DNA from: UBA7672 sp965279205
Lineage (GTDB): Bacteria > Pseudomonadota > Alphaproteobacteria > Caulobacterales > Hyphomonadaceae
Length of the DNA stretch: 64,000 nucleotides
Reading direction: 5' to 3'
Assembly: GCA_965279205.1 (NCBI GenBank)
Contig: OZ257144.1
Location: 3,348,001-3,412,000 of the forward strand
Below the pieces are notes generated by a model. It saw only the letters and a list, made by a program, of their open reading frames with translations. It made no database searches and was not told where the DNA came from. The translations under genes were made by a program, and so were the position numbers. Shown piece after piece: positions 11,829 to 21,052 of this stretch (its first letter is position 1; each line of letters starts with the position of its first letter).

Positions 11829-13655
11829 TTACGTCTTCTTCTGGCTCGCGATCCAGCTGCGCACGCGTGTCTCCAGCACGGTCAGCGGCATGGATCCGCC
11901 AGCCAGCACGGTGTCGTGGAAGCCCTTCCAGTCGAACTTGTCGCCAAGCTCGGCCTTCGCCTCGTCGCGCAGCTTCTGGATGGCGATCATCCCGATCTTG
12001 TAGGTCGTCGCCTGGCCCGGCCACAGCAGGAAGCGTTTCACCTCGCTGCGGATCGCCTGTTCGGGGCGCGGAGAATTGTCCATCGCCCACTTCACGGCTT
12101 CCTCTTCCGTCCAACCCTTCTCGTGCAGGCCGGTGTCGAGCACCAGCCGCACCGCGCGCCACAGCTCGGAAGAGAGCCGGCCGAAATCGTTGTACGGGTC
12201 GGTGAAGAAGCCCATCCCCTTGCCCAGCTCCTCGGCATAGAGGCCCCAGCCCTCGATGAAAGCGCCATAGCCATACTGCGTGCGGAAGACGGGGATGTCC
12301 GTCAGCTCGCTCTGGATGGCGATCTGCATGTGATGGCCCGGAACACCCTCGTGATAGGCAAGGCTCTCCAGCGCCCACAGCGACACTGAGGTCATGTTCG
12401 ACAGGTGGGCATAGAAGATGCCCGGCTGCGACCCATCCGGCGTCGGCCGGTTGTAGTGCGCAGCCCCGCCTGCCACTTCGCTGAACGCCGGTTCTCGCCG
12501 TACATCCAGCTTCGCCTTCGGCAGCCGCCCGAAATACTCCGGCAGCTTCAGCGACATCGCATCGAGATAGCCCTTGGCCTTGTCGAGATACTGCTGCCGG
12601 CCCGCGTCCGTGTTCGGCAGGTAGAACTGCTTGTCAGTGCGCATGAACTCGAAGAACGCCTTCGAGTCGCCCTTGAAGCCGGTCGCCACGCGGATCTTGT
12701 CCATCTCGGCGTGAATGCGCTCGACTTCCTTCAGCCCGAGCTGGTGGATTTCCTCGGGCGTCATCGTCGTCGTGGTCTGCAGTTCCAGCGAGACCTTGTA
12801 CCACTCCGGCCCGTTCGGCAGCGTCAGCGCGCCGACCTTGCCCGACTGCGCGTTGGCCATGTCTTCCTTCAGCCACGCGATCAGCCGATCATAGGCCGGC
12901 TTCACATGCCCCTTCAGCGCCTGCTCAGCAGCAGCGGTCCATGCTTTCGCCTGCTCGTCATTGGCGCGGTCGGAAGCCAGCAGCCCGCCGATCTTCTCCT
13001 TCACGTCCGCCCACAGGGGCGAGTCCTCGCCCTTGGTGAACGGCGCACCGGTGATGATGCTCGTCGCCTCGCCGATCGTGCGTTCATAGCCGAACTTCGC
13101 CGGGCGGATGGCATCGGCCGCCGCCAGCTTGGCCCGCTCGGTCGCCTGGTCCATGAAACGGCCCAGCTCTTCCAGCCGCTTCACATAGGCGTCCATGTCC
13201 GCCGGCGCGTCGACCTTGTGATAGCTGATCAGGAATTGCGGCACGTCCGTATGCGGCCCGCCATAGCCGAACACATAGCTGTAACGCAGCCATTTGGCGC
13301 GCAGCTCGGACCGGCCGAGCTCCATGTCCCACATGTCCCAGGATGTCTTCGCATCATCGTTCAGCTCGGCCGGATCGAACTTCGCCTTCATGTCGGCGAC
13401 GCTCGTCCGCCGCCACTCCAGCTGCTTCGTGACATCCGCTTCCGAGAAATCGTCGAGCTTGTCGTACTGCTCCTTGCGGCTCATCTGCGTGAGCGACATC
13501 GGGCTCATCGCCAGTTCTTCCTCGAACTCGGCATTGAGATAGTCGGTCAGTCCCTTGCTCTCCGCCGCGATTTGCTCGGGCGTGACCTTGGGTTCGGACG
13601 GACCGCTGCAGGCAACGGCAAGCGCGGCAAGGCCGGCTGCAATCAACAGACGCAT
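11829..13655 (-). CDS. DUF885 family lipoprotein (putative metallopeptidase), copy 2
   Basis: A 608-residue exported protein. The ATG at 13655 has an AAGGAG site and opens a lipoprotein signal (lipobox ALAVAC-S). DUF885 proteins carry a zinc-peptidase-like block, seen here as YHEGVPGHHMQ. The C-terminal third (RTQYGYGAFIEGWGLYAEEL) is the most conserved part. Probably a periplasmic, lipid-anchored peptidase; no substrate is known. It follows its paralogue at 13681-15528 by 25 nt, so the two form a tandem-duplicate operon. It is convergent with the TIR-Sel1 gene, ending 3 nt from that gene's stop. Confidence 0.92.
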   Translation of the reverse strand: MRLLIAAGLAALAVACSGPSEPKVTPEQIAAESKGLTDYLNAEFEEELAMSPMSLTQMSRKEQYDKLDDFSEADVTKQLEWRRTSVADMKAKFDPAELNDDAKTSWDMWDMELGRSELRAKWLRYSYVFGYGGPHTDVPQFLISYHKVDAPADMDAYVKRLEELGRFMDQATERAKLAAADAIRPAKFGYERTIGEATSIITGAPFTKGEDSPLWADVKEKIGGLLASDRANDEQAKAWTAAAEQALKGHVKPAYDRLIAWLKEDMANAQSGKVGALTLPNGPEWYKVSLELQTTTTMTPEEIHQLGLKEVERIHAEMDKIRVATGFKGDSKAFFEFMRTDKQFYLPNTDAGRQQYLDKAKGYLDAMSLKLPEYFGRLPKAKLDVRREPAFSEVAGGAAHYNRPTPDGSQPGIFYAHLSNMTSVSLWALESLAYHEGVPGHHMQIAIQSELTDIPVFRTQYGYGAFIEGWGLYAEELGKGMGFFTDPYNDFGRLSSELWRAVRLVLDTGLHEKGWTEEEAVKWAMDNSPRPEQAIRSEVKRFLLWPGQATTYKIGMIAIQKLRDEAKAELGDKFDWKGFHDTVLAGGSMPLTVLETRVRSWIASQKKT

Positions 13656-13680
13656 GTGACTCTCCTTGTAGCTGGCTCGC

Positions 13681-15528
13681 TCAGGTTTTCTTCTGTGCTG
13701 CAATCCAGCGGTCGATCTTCGCTTCCAGCACCGGCATCGGCAGGGCGCCGCCGCCGAGGATCTGGTCATGGAAGGCGGGATAGCTGAACTCGTCGCCCAG
13801 CTCGTTCCGCGCCTTGTCGCGCATCTGTTGCAGGCGAATCATGCCGATTTTGTAGGCCGTCGCCTGCCCCGCCGTCGTGATGTAGCGGCGCACTTCGGAT
13901 TCGATCGCCGCTTTCGGGATCGACGAGTTGTCGATGAAATACTTCACGGCCTGCTCTTCGGTCCAACCCTTGGAGTGGATGCCTGTGTCCAGCACAAGCC
14001 GGATCGCGCGCCAGATCTCACCCGAGAGACGACCGAAATCGCTGTAGGGATCCTTCAGGAAGCCCATCTCCTTCGACAGCGCTTCCGAATACAGCCCCCA
14101 CCCTTCCGAGTACGCCGTATAGCCATACTGCGTCCGGAATTTCGGGAGCTTGCTCGGACCCGTCTCGGCCTCCAGCTCCTGCTGGATCGAGATCTGCATG
14201 TGATGGCCCGGCAGGCCTTCATGATACGCGATGTCCTCCAGCATGTAGGTCGCCATCGCATTCATATCGGAGAGGTGCGCGTAGTAGATGCCCGGCCGCG
14301 ACCCGTCCGGCGTGCCCGACTGGTAGTGCTGCGCGCCGCCCGGCTCTTCGCGATACGGCTCGACACGCTTCACGACGAGATCAGCCTTCGGCAGCCGCCC
14401 GAAATACGTCGGCAGCGCCAGCTTCATCTCCTCGATGTGCTTCGTCGCGCGGTCGATATACTCCTGCGCGCCCTTGTCGTTGTTCGGCAGGTAGAACTGC
14501 TTGTCCGTGCGCATGAAGACGAAGAACTCTTCCAGCGTGCCCTTGAAGCCCGCCGCCTCCTTTACCTTCTCCATCTCGCCGCGAATGCGCGCGACTTCCG
14601 ACAGGCCGAGCTGGTGGATCTCGTCCGCCGTCATCTCCGTCGTCGTCATCAGGTTCAGCATGGCGTTGTAGTACGCCACGCCATTCGGCAGCTGACCCGC
14701 GCCGATCGGTTCGGCCGGCGCATTCTTCTTGTCCTCTGCGATCCAGGTAGAAAGCCGGTCATAGGCCGGCTTCATCTTGTCCTTCATCGCCGCTGCAAGC
14801 TGCGTCTCCAAAGCCTTGCCTTCGTCAGCCGTCGCCTTGCCAGCTTTGACAAGCGCTGCGATCTTGGCCTTGCCATCCGCGAACAGGGCCGAGTCGCCCT
14901 TGCCGCCGAACGGCGCACCGGTCAGCACGCGCTTCACCTCGGACGTCGTCATGTCATAGGCGAACTGCGGCATGCGGATGCCGTCGCCCGCCGCCAGTTT
15001 CGCACGCTCCATCAGCTGGTCGAGCGCTGTGCCGATCAGCCCGACGCGCGCGATGAACGCGTCCATGTCGGACTTCTCGTCGACGCGGTGCTGGTTGATG
15101 ATGAAGTTGACGAGGCCCGTATGCGCCCCGTTGCGCCCGAAGATATAGCCATAGCGGCGGAACTCCGCGCGCTTCTCGGCGCGCGCCAGCTCCAGCTCCC
15201 AGATGTCGTAGGAGACCCGCGCGTCTTCGCCCAGCGCCTCGGGTTTGAACTTGGTCTTCATGTCGGCCACGCTCTCGCGACGCCAGGCGAGAACCTTGTC
15301 CGCCGCGGCTTCCGAGCGATCATCCAGCTCGCCGTACTTGTCCTTCCGGCCCTGGCTGGTCATTTCCTGAGGCGAGAACTGAACCTCTTCCTCGTACTCG
15401 ACGTCCAGATACGCCACGAGGTCGGCATCGTTCTTGGCGATGTCCGCCGCGGTCGGCCCCTTGGGCTCAGCCGGTCCGCAAGCCGCCAACACTGCCAGCA
15501 TCGCTGCCGCGCCAAAGATCGCCCTCAT
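13681..15528 (-). CDS. DUF885 family lipoprotein (putative metallopeptidase), copy 1
   Basis: A 615-residue paralogue of the gene downstream. I start at the ATG at 15528, which has AGAGG 8 nt upstream, rather than the GTG two codons earlier. The lipoprotein signal ends at AVLAAC-G. The zinc-like motif YHEGLPGHHMQ and the following RTQYGYTAYSEGWGLYSEAL closely match copy 2, as do the domain order and C-terminus (ending AAQKKT in both). It is first gene of the pair, with divergent SDR transcription starting 180 bp away. Confidence 0.92.
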   Translation of the reverse strand: MRAIFGAAAMLAVLAACGPAEPKGPTAADIAKNDADLVAYLDVEYEEEVQFSPQEMTSQGRKDKYGELDDRSEAAADKVLAWRRESVADMKTKFKPEALGEDARVSYDIWELELARAEKRAEFRRYGYIFGRNGAHTGLVNFIINQHRVDEKSDMDAFIARVGLIGTALDQLMERAKLAAGDGIRMPQFAYDMTTSEVKRVLTGAPFGGKGDSALFADGKAKIAALVKAGKATADEGKALETQLAAAMKDKMKPAYDRLSTWIAEDKKNAPAEPIGAGQLPNGVAYYNAMLNLMTTTEMTADEIHQLGLSEVARIRGEMEKVKEAAGFKGTLEEFFVFMRTDKQFYLPNNDKGAQEYIDRATKHIEEMKLALPTYFGRLPKADLVVKRVEPYREEPGGAQHYQSGTPDGSRPGIYYAHLSDMNAMATYMLEDIAYHEGLPGHHMQISIQQELEAETGPSKLPKFRTQYGYTAYSEGWGLYSEALSKEMGFLKDPYSDFGRLSGEIWRAIRLVLDTGIHSKGWTEEQAVKYFIDNSSIPKAAIESEVRRYITTAGQATAYKIGMIRLQQMRDKARNELGDEFSYPAFHDQILGGGALPMPVLEAKIDRWIAAQKKT

Positions 15529-15710
15529 CAACACTTCCTCTCTGGAATCCCCTGCCTCAACCCCGGCCCGATATAGCGTGAACGTGCTGAGCCGCGCCAG
15601 AGGCGCGCGAGCATCATCTCCTGTTTGTCATCCAGCAAGTGCGCCGCAACGACACCCGTTGACGTCGCTGCGCAGCGGCCTGAATACAAAATCAGGAAAA
15701 GGAAACACCC

Positions 15711-16502
15711 ATGGCTCGCTTCACCGGCAAATCCGTCATTGTCACCGGCGCTGCTTCCGGCATCGGCCGCGCTTCCGCCACGCTGTTTGCCGCCGAAGGC
15801 GCCTCCGTCATCGCCGCCGACAAGTCGTCCGCCGTCGGCGACACCGTCGCCGCCATCAAGGCCGCCGGCGGGAAGGCCGTCGCCATGGAAATGGACGCCG
15901 GCAATTCCGGCGATGTTAAGGACCTCGTCTCGCTAGCCCTCAAGACCAATGGCGGCCTCGACATCATCTACGCCAATGCCGGCATTTCGGGCGGTACGCC
16001 TTCCCTGTTCGAACAGACCGAGGACGAGTGGAAGCAGATCCTCCAGGTCAACCTTATTGGCCCCATGCTCGCCATCCAGATCGGCGCACCGGAGATCATC
16101 AAGCGCGGCGGCGGCGCCATCGTCTGCACCGCCAGCGTCGCGGGCCTGCGCCATGGCGCCGGCAGCCCCGCCTATTCGGCCTCCAAGGCCGGCGTCATCT
16201 CGCTTGTCTCGCTTGCCGCCAACAACCTCGCTGGCACCAATGTCCGCGTGAACGGCATCTGCCCGGGCCTGATCGAGACCGGCATGACCAAGCCGATCTT
16301 CGACCGCGCCCGCGAGAAAGGCACCGACGATCGCATCGGCCAGCTCAACGCCATGCGCCGCGCCGGCCAGCCGGAAGAGATCGCCAGGGTCGCGCTGTTC
16401 CTCGCGTCAAGCGATGCATCTTATGTGAACGGTCAGGTTCTGCCGGTCGACGGCGGCCTCTCTTCGTCGCTCCCGGTGGTGCCGCCGAAACCGAAGGGCT
16501 GA
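15711..16502 (+). CDS. SDR family oxidoreductase
   Basis: A classical short-chain dehydrogenase/reductase of 263 residues. It has the nucleotide-binding TGAASGIG (residues 12-19), a NAG motif (YANAGISGG), the catalytic Ser in the TASVAG segment, and YSASK for the Tyr/Lys pair. NAD(P)H-dependent alcohol/ketone interconversion is expected; the substrate cannot be read from sequence. A GGAAA-type ribosome site precedes the ATG. An NTF2-like gene follows 86 bp downstream on the same strand. Confidence 0.93.
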   Translation: MARFTGKSVIVTGAASGIGRASATLFAAEGASVIAADKSSAVGDTVAAIKAAGGKAVAMEMDAGNSGDVKDLVSLALKTNGGLDIIYANAGISGGTPSLFEQTEDEWKQILQVNLIGPMLAIQIGAPEIIKRGGGAIVCTASVAGLRHGAGSPAYSASKAGVISLVSLAANNLAGTNVRVNGICPGLIETGMTKPIFDRAREKGTDDRIGQLNAMRRAGQPEEIARVALFLASSDASYVNGQVLPVDGGLSSSLPVVPPKPKG

Positions 16503-16588
16503 GCCATTCAAAAAGTCCCCACCCGGGGCATTGCATTTCCGGCGACGCAATCCATTCTCCCTGCCTCGGGGGAGGTCAGGGAGCTGCA

Positions 16589-16951
16589 ATGCCGACACCC
16601 GAGCGCGTGCGCGACTTCATCAGTCGTGTCGAGATGAAGGACTATGTCGGCGCGATCGTGCACTTCTATCATGAAGACGCGAGCATGCAGGAAAACATGG
16701 GCGAGCCGCGCCGTGGCCGCGACAGGCTCGTCGCCAACGAGATGGAGGTCTTGCTACGCTTTGGCGACATGCCGCTGCGCAAGGTCGAACGCTTCGCCAT
16801 CAATGGCGATACCGTCTTCATCAACTGGATCTTCGAGATCAGGCAGCCGGACGGCTCGTTCAGGACGCTCGACGAAGTCACCATGCAACACTGGGATGGC
16901 GACCGCATCAAAAGCGAGCGTTTCTACTACGATCCGTCGCAGATCAGGTGA
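16589..16951 (+). CDS. NTF2-like / SnoaL-type protein
   Basis: A 120-residue protein with the cone-shaped NTF2-like pattern: an N-terminal helix (ERVRDFISRVEMKDYVGAIV), then HFYHEDASMQENMGEP and strands ending in MQHWDGDRIKSERFYYDPSQ. Such proteins are small-molecule isomerases/hydrolases or binding domains. GGAGG precedes the ATG at 16589. The longer in-frame frame from 16028 overlaps the SDR gene and is not real. It ends exactly where the convergent YdcZ-like gene ends. Confidence 0.85.
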   Translation: MPTPERVRDFISRVEMKDYVGAIVHFYHEDASMQENMGEPRRGRDRLVANEMEVLLRFGDMPLRKVERFAINGDTVFINWIFEIRQPDGSFRTLDEVTMQHWDGDRIKSERFYYDPSQIR

Positions 16952-17407
16952 TTACCTGATCGCCACCAGCGCCGCTCCGCCCGCAAGCAGCGCCAGGCCG
17001 CCTGCCCGCTTCAGGTCGATCGCGTGCACCGGCGCGCCGAACAGCCCGAACTGGTCGATCAGCGACGACATCACCAGCTGGGCCACCACCACGCACATCA
17101 CGAAATTGCCGACGCCAAAGCGCGGCGCAAGGAAAGTCGCGCTGATCGCATAGAACCCCATCGCCATGCCGCCCAGCCAGGCAATCGGCGGCACCGCCGC
17201 AAACAGGCTGCCCGCCGGCATCGCTGGCCGGAACGCCGCGAACACAAGCCCGACCCCGACGAACGCCATTCCAACCGCAATCAACGATGCGTGCATCGGC
17301 GACTGCAGTGTTCTTCCCAGCGTCCCCTGCATCGCCGCCATCACCGGGATCAGCGCGCCGGCCACCGCCGCCCACGCCGCATACATCGCCACCGTGTTGA
17401 AACTCAT
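16952..17407 (-). CDS. DMT/YdcZ (DUF606) family membrane protein
   Basis: A 151-residue inner-membrane protein with about five hydrophobic helices and no soluble domain. The length and the QGTLGRTLQSP and FGVGNFVMCVVVAQLVMS segments fit the YdcZ/DUF606 half-size drug/metabolite transporter family, which usually dimerises. The ATG at 17407 is preceded by GGGAG. Its stop codon abuts the stop of the convergent NTF2-like gene with no spacer. The substrate is unknown. Confidence 0.85.
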   Translation of the reverse strand: MSFNTVAMYAAWAAVAGALIPVMAAMQGTLGRTLQSPMHASLIAVGMAFVGVGLVFAAFRPAMPAGSLFAAVPPIAWLGGMAMGFYAISATFLAPRFGVGNFVMCVVVAQLVMSSLIDQFGLFGAPVHAIDLKRAGGLALLAGGAALVAIR

Positions 17408-17992
17408 CCGCGTCTCCCGCTGCTGGCGCGAGATGACGCCCGTCATGCCTTCAAGGCAACCATTCGGTTCGTGCAGCTGGACTAAGCATGGAGGTTGCCT
17501 TTGCCGCCCCCGTTGCATCGCGCCCCCCAATCCCCCGCCGGCTGTCATCCCGGCTGAAGCGAAGCGGAAGGCCGGGACCCATTCGTCAGGCGGGACGATC
17601 TGCGAAATGGTTCCCGGACAGCGCTGCGCGCTTCCGGGATGACACCGTAGATGGTGCGGAAGGTTGCTGCTCCGCAGCTGATGTCATTATCGAGCTTGTC
17701 CCGAGAATGGCCCGCATCGATCCCCGCAATGCATCGCCACCCTCCCCGCACACCCCACCCGCGAGGTCGCATCCCCATGCCGAAATACGCGCCCGCAGCA
17801 TGTATCGCGGTGAAACGATCCGGCCGGCTGATCTCCGGCCATCGCCTCCAGGGATGTGGCTTGCAGCCGCGTTTCTCCCTTCGCGGGGGAAAACGCCCGG
17901 TTTCGGAGCGCGATTCTCCCGCCACGCGTCATGGCCCGGCCATTGCGACATTCCTCACAACACCCGGGGGGATTCCGGTCCTTGAGTAGAGT
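17408..17992. other. 585-bp intergenic region with a dispersed repeat
   Basis: No convincing gene is seen. The left third holds copy 1 of a dispersed repeat (17543-17645). The remainder is GC-rich with no coding bias, and leads into the PAS_5 gene. Reading frames here are short, Arg/Pro-rich and lack ribosome sites. Confidence 0.5.
17543..17645. repeat. Dispersed intergenic repeat, copy 1
   Basis: Shares both ends with 26879-26988: it starts TGTCATCCCGGC and ends with AATGGTTCCCGGACAGCGCT and CTTCCGGGATGACA. The ends are inverted relative to each other (TGTCATCCCGG...CCGGGATGACA), so a transcript would fold into a long hairpin. The middle differs between copies. This is the style of small palindromic elements common in alphaproteobacterial intergenic DNA. 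Confidence 0.85.
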
Positions 17993-18541
17993 GTGGCGAT
18001 TATTCCGATGGAAGAGATGAAGGCGCATCCGAACACGCAGGCCGTCCTGGACGCCTGGCGCCGCCTGTCCGAAGGCGCCCCTTCGGAAGATGGGCCGACG
18101 ACCGAGGACTATCCCGGTCTCGTCGGCCGCCTGTTCGTTCTTAACCACGTTGCGGAGCGCGATTTCTGTTTCCGCCGTGTCGGTCTGTCGCTTGAGCGCT
18201 TGTTCGGCCGCCAGCTCGCCGATCACAATTTCCTGTCGCTGTGGAACGAGCCGGAGCGCCGCCTCATCGCCGCGGCACTTGCCGCCGCCTACCAGGATCG
18301 CGGCCCGACCATGATCCGGGCCCGGGGCGAAACGCTTGACGGCCGCCGGATCGATCTCGAATTCGCTCTGGCGCCGTTGTTCGGCCGCGCTGGAACGCCT
18401 GCCCGCTTCCTCGGCCTGTGCCAGACCATCATGCCGGAAGAAGCTCTCGGCGGCCGTCCGCTGCGCCGCCTCCAGGCCGTGGCGATCTATCCGCCAGCTC
18501 CAAATCTAAACCCGACGATCCGGATCGTCAGCTCGCGCTGA
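17993..18541 (+). CDS. PAS_5 domain protein
   Basis: A protein of up to 182 residues with the PAS_5 (DUF1488-unrelated, alphaproteobacterial) pattern: an N-terminal helical lead (NTQAVLDAWRRLS), then FVLNHVAERDFCFRRVGLSL, LWNEPERR, and DLEFALAPLFGR. Such proteins are thought to sense or bind small ligands; no output domain is attached. The start is uncertain: GTG at 17993, or ATG at 18008 (177 residues). A PilZ gene follows 93 bp downstream on the same strand, so the two may share regulation. Confidence 0.78.
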   Translation: MAIIPMEEMKAHPNTQAVLDAWRRLSEGAPSEDGPTTEDYPGLVGRLFVLNHVAERDFCFRRVGLSLERLFGRQLADHNFLSLWNEPERRLIAAALAAAYQDRGPTMIRARGETLDGRRIDLEFALAPLFGRAGTPARFLGLCQTIMPEEALGGRPLRRLQAVAIYPPAPNLNPTIRIVSSR

Positions 18542-18634
18542 CCGGCAAAACCGGACTGGCAAGGGTTTGTGAACCATTGCCCGGTTAACCTTGCAGCAAC
18601 AGGGGAGACCCCTCTCCCACGGATGAGGGTTGCC

Positions 18635-19246
18635 ATGCAGTTGGCGCAGGCCGCAGCAAAACCATCGATCCGGCGCCAGGAAGCGCAGGACCGCAGGCGG
18701 CATCGCCGCGTCCAGTGGGCCGTTCGCGTTCGCGGTCTCTCCGCCGACGGCGAAGAATTCGAGTGCACCACAGTCGACGTCTGCGCCGGCGGCCTTCGCA
18801 TCAATCTCGCCCGCCCGCTCGAGAAAGGCGAAAACCTCGTCCTTTACATCGACGAGATCGGCCGGGTCGAAGGCGTCGTCACACGCGTCCTCAACGAGAT
18901 CGGCTACGCCGTCGAATTCAAGCTGACGCCCCGCAAGCGCGACAAGATCGCCGACCAGCTCACCTGGATTATCAACCGCGACCGTCTCGGCCTTTCCGAC
19001 GAACGCGAGACCGAGCGCCGCGCAGCTGGCGGACAGGTCGTAGCTACCTTCGGTGACGGCGTCTCGACCACCTGCGCCGTTGTCGACGTCTCGATCTTCG
19101 GCGTCGCGCTCCGGACATCCGGCCCGCGCCCGATGATCGGCGATCGCGTCATGGTCGGAGAACGCGCCGGCACCTGCGTGCGTTACATCGAGGACGGTTT
19201 CGCGGTCGACTTCCGCACGATGGATTCAACCAGCTCCATCGACTAG
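18635..19246 (+). CDS. Tandem PilZ-domain protein
   Basis: A 203-residue protein with two PilZ-like units. The first (about 19-100) has DRRRHRR and DVCAGG, matching the RxxxR and D/NxSxxG cyclic-di-GMP signature with Cys in place of Ser. The second (about 122-198) has RETER (124-128) and DVSIFG (151-156). It is probably a c-di-GMP receptor or a degenerate relative. I chose the ATG at 18635 because GAGGGT lies 7 nt upstream; an in-frame ATG at 18623 is possible. Its stop overlaps the convergent kinase gene by 4 bp. Confidence 0.8.
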   Translation: MQLAQAAAKPSIRRQEAQDRRRHRRVQWAVRVRGLSADGEEFECTTVDVCAGGLRINLARPLEKGENLVLYIDEIGRVEGVVTRVLNEIGYAVEFKLTPRKRDKIADQLTWIINRDRLGLSDERETERRAAGGQVVATFGDGVSTTCAVVDVSIFGVALRTSGPRPMIGDRVMVGERAGTCVRYIEDGFAVDFRTMDSTSSID

Positions 19247-20172
19247 TAGTTGCTGTCCTCCAGCATCGACGCAAAGCGCTGCACCATGCCTTTCACCCCG
19301 ATCAGGTGTGAAAGGTCGCCCGTCCGCATCGCATAGGTCGCAAAGCGCACTGGGCTGGCCCAGTAATACATCTCCGCCTGGTCAGCCATGCGCGGCCACG
19401 TCCTGCCGCCTGCCCGCTCATAGCGCCGGATCATGTCCTCCATCGCCTCGCGCCCCAGCGTCGAGAAGATCAGCGCGAAGTCGCTCGCCGTGTCGGTCAC
19501 TTCCGCATCCGCCCAGTCCTCGAGCCCGATCAGCTTCATGTCCTGATCGACCAGCAGGTGCGGATGATAGAGATCGCCGTGCACCAGGCCTGTGTGCTCC
19601 GGCCAGAAACTGTCCTCGCCGATCCATTTCAGCCACAGCTCCCACAGCTTCTCTGGCACAGGCGACAGCGAGTTGAGATCGTCCATCCGCACCTTCAGCC
19701 GCGCCCGCGACTGATACGGCGACACACTGGAAACGCCTGCAGCCAGAGCCTCTTTCGCATCGAGCCCGTGCAGCGTTGCCATCGCTCCCGCAAGACTGTC
19801 GAGGAACACGTCGGGCGGATCATCCTGCGGCACGCGCCAGATCAGCTCGCCCATCAGCGGATCGACCTCAGCGGCGGGAAGCCCCGGTAGGTAGGGATAG
19901 GCGATCAGCTTGTCGGTATGGACCTTCCAGTCCGGCACCGCGATTCCAAGACGCGGCCGCACGAAATTGAGGACCGCAGCCTCTGCCTTGGCCGACAGCC
20001 GCACATCGCCCCGCCGCGGCGCTCGCAACACCCAGTACTTGCCGTCCCGGCCCCGCGCCATCGCGCCGAAATACTCGGCGTCCGCGCCGCCGGTGCGCAG
20101 CATCGACGCGTCGGGATCAAGCTCGATCCCGTGCGTCGCCGCCAGCTCGGCAAAGTCAGGTGCAGAACTCAT
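19243..20172 (-). CDS. Macrolide 2'-phosphotransferase-like kinase (APH family)
   Basis: A 309-residue aminoglycoside/macrolide-phosphotransferase fold. The catalytic loop LVHGDLYHPHLLVD (about residues 196-209) has His in the position usually held by Asn, as known Mph enzymes do. DW (219-220) precedes ADAEVTDTASDFA and should hold the Mg-binding Asp. An N-terminal glycine-rich stretch (LRTGGADAEY) and strand WVLRAPRR fit the nucleotide-binding lobe. It could phosphorylate macrolides or an unrelated natural substrate; no resistance island surrounds it. Confidence 0.8.
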   Translation of the reverse strand: MSSAPDFAELAATHGIELDPDASMLRTGGADAEYFGAMARGRDGKYWVLRAPRRGDVRLSAKAEAAVLNFVRPRLGIAVPDWKVHTDKLIAYPYLPGLPAAEVDPLMGELIWRVPQDDPPDVFLDSLAGAMATLHGLDAKEALAAGVSSVSPYQSRARLKVRMDDLNSLSPVPEKLWELWLKWIGEDSFWPEHTGLVHGDLYHPHLLVDQDMKLIGLEDWADAEVTDTASDFALIFSTLGREAMEDMIRRYERAGGRTWPRMADQAEMYYWASPVRFATYAMRTGDLSHLIGVKGMVQRFASMLEDSNY

Positions 20173-20248
20173 GCACTCTCCAACGCCCGCCCTGCCCCGA
20201 ACAGCTATTGCCTACTGCTCATTGCCGATTGCCCGGGCGCGTAGCGCC

Positions 20249-21037
20249 TCACGCTTCGTTCTTCCACACCGGCTTGCGCTTCTCGGCGAACGCCTTCGGT
20301 CCCTCGATGTGATCCGCCGACTTCATCAGCCTGCCGATGCCCGGAACCTTGTGATCGAACGCCGTCTTGAAGTCGGCCGTGTTGAGGCCCGTCAGCACGG
20401 TCTCCTTCGTCGCCCGGATCGCCATCGGCGAGCACTCGAGGATCATCCCCGCCCAGCGCTTGGCTTCCTCCAGCGCCTTGCCCGGCGGCACCACTTCAGT
20501 GACGAAGCCGATTTCCTTGCCTTCAGCCGCCGACACCGTCCGGCCCGTCAGCATCATGCCCATGGCCTTCTTGAGCGGCACCTGTCTCGGAAGACGATGC
20601 ATGCCGGCCGCCAGCGCCGCAAAGCCCACGCGCGGTTCCGGCAGGGCGAACTTGGCGTTCTCGGCCGCGATGATGATGTCGGCCGCCAGCGCGATCTCGA
20701 ACCCGCCGCCCATGGCAAAGCCGTTCACCGCCGCGATCACCGGCTTGTAGAGGTCATACCGCGACGTCAGCCCGCCGAATCCCGAAGCAGGCATCGGCAC
20801 GGGCGATTTCTGGCCGGAAGCCGCAAATTTCAGATCATTGCCCGCCGAGAAGGCTTTTTCTCCGGCCCCGGTCACGATCGCCACCCAGAGTTCCGGATTG
20901 GCCGCGAACTCGTCAAAAGCCGCGCCCATCTCCGCATTTCCCATGGGATGCAGGCAATTCAGCTGGTCGGGGCGGTTGATGGTCACAATGAAAAGACGGC
21001 CATCCGTCTCGGTTTTGATGAACTCATAGCCGCTCAT
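20249..21037 (-). CDS. Enoyl-CoA hydratase/isomerase family protein
   Basis: A 262-residue crotonase-fold enzyme. The oxyanion-hole segments KAFSAGNDLKFAA and GFAMGGGFEIALAADI are present, with a catalytic-region Glu in FALPEPRVGFAA. It should hydrate or isomerise an enoyl-CoA in fatty-acid or amino-acid breakdown. I start at the ATG at 21037 (GGGAG upstream) since the longer frame reads through the promoter region. A 15-bp palindrome lies 16 bp upstream of the start codon and may be an operator. It is divergent from the GYF_2 gene. Confidence 0.93.
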   Translation of the reverse strand: MSGYEFIKTETDGRLFIVTINRPDQLNCLHPMGNAEMGAAFDEFAANPELWVAIVTGAGEKAFSAGNDLKFAASGQKSPVPMPASGFGGLTSRYDLYKPVIAAVNGFAMGGGFEIALAADIIIAAENAKFALPEPRVGFAALAAGMHRLPRQVPLKKAMGMMLTGRTVSAAEGKEIGFVTEVVPPGKALEEAKRWAGMILECSPMAIRATKETVLTGLNTADFKTAFDHKVPGIGRLMKSADHIEGPKAFAEKRKPVWKNEA

Positions 21038-21052
21038 GGGTTTCTCCCGTTT

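Noticed and set aside
12405..15576. Long plus-strand frames (460 and 602 aa) over the DUF885 genes
   Set aside because: Antisense shadows of two well-supported lipoprotein genes.
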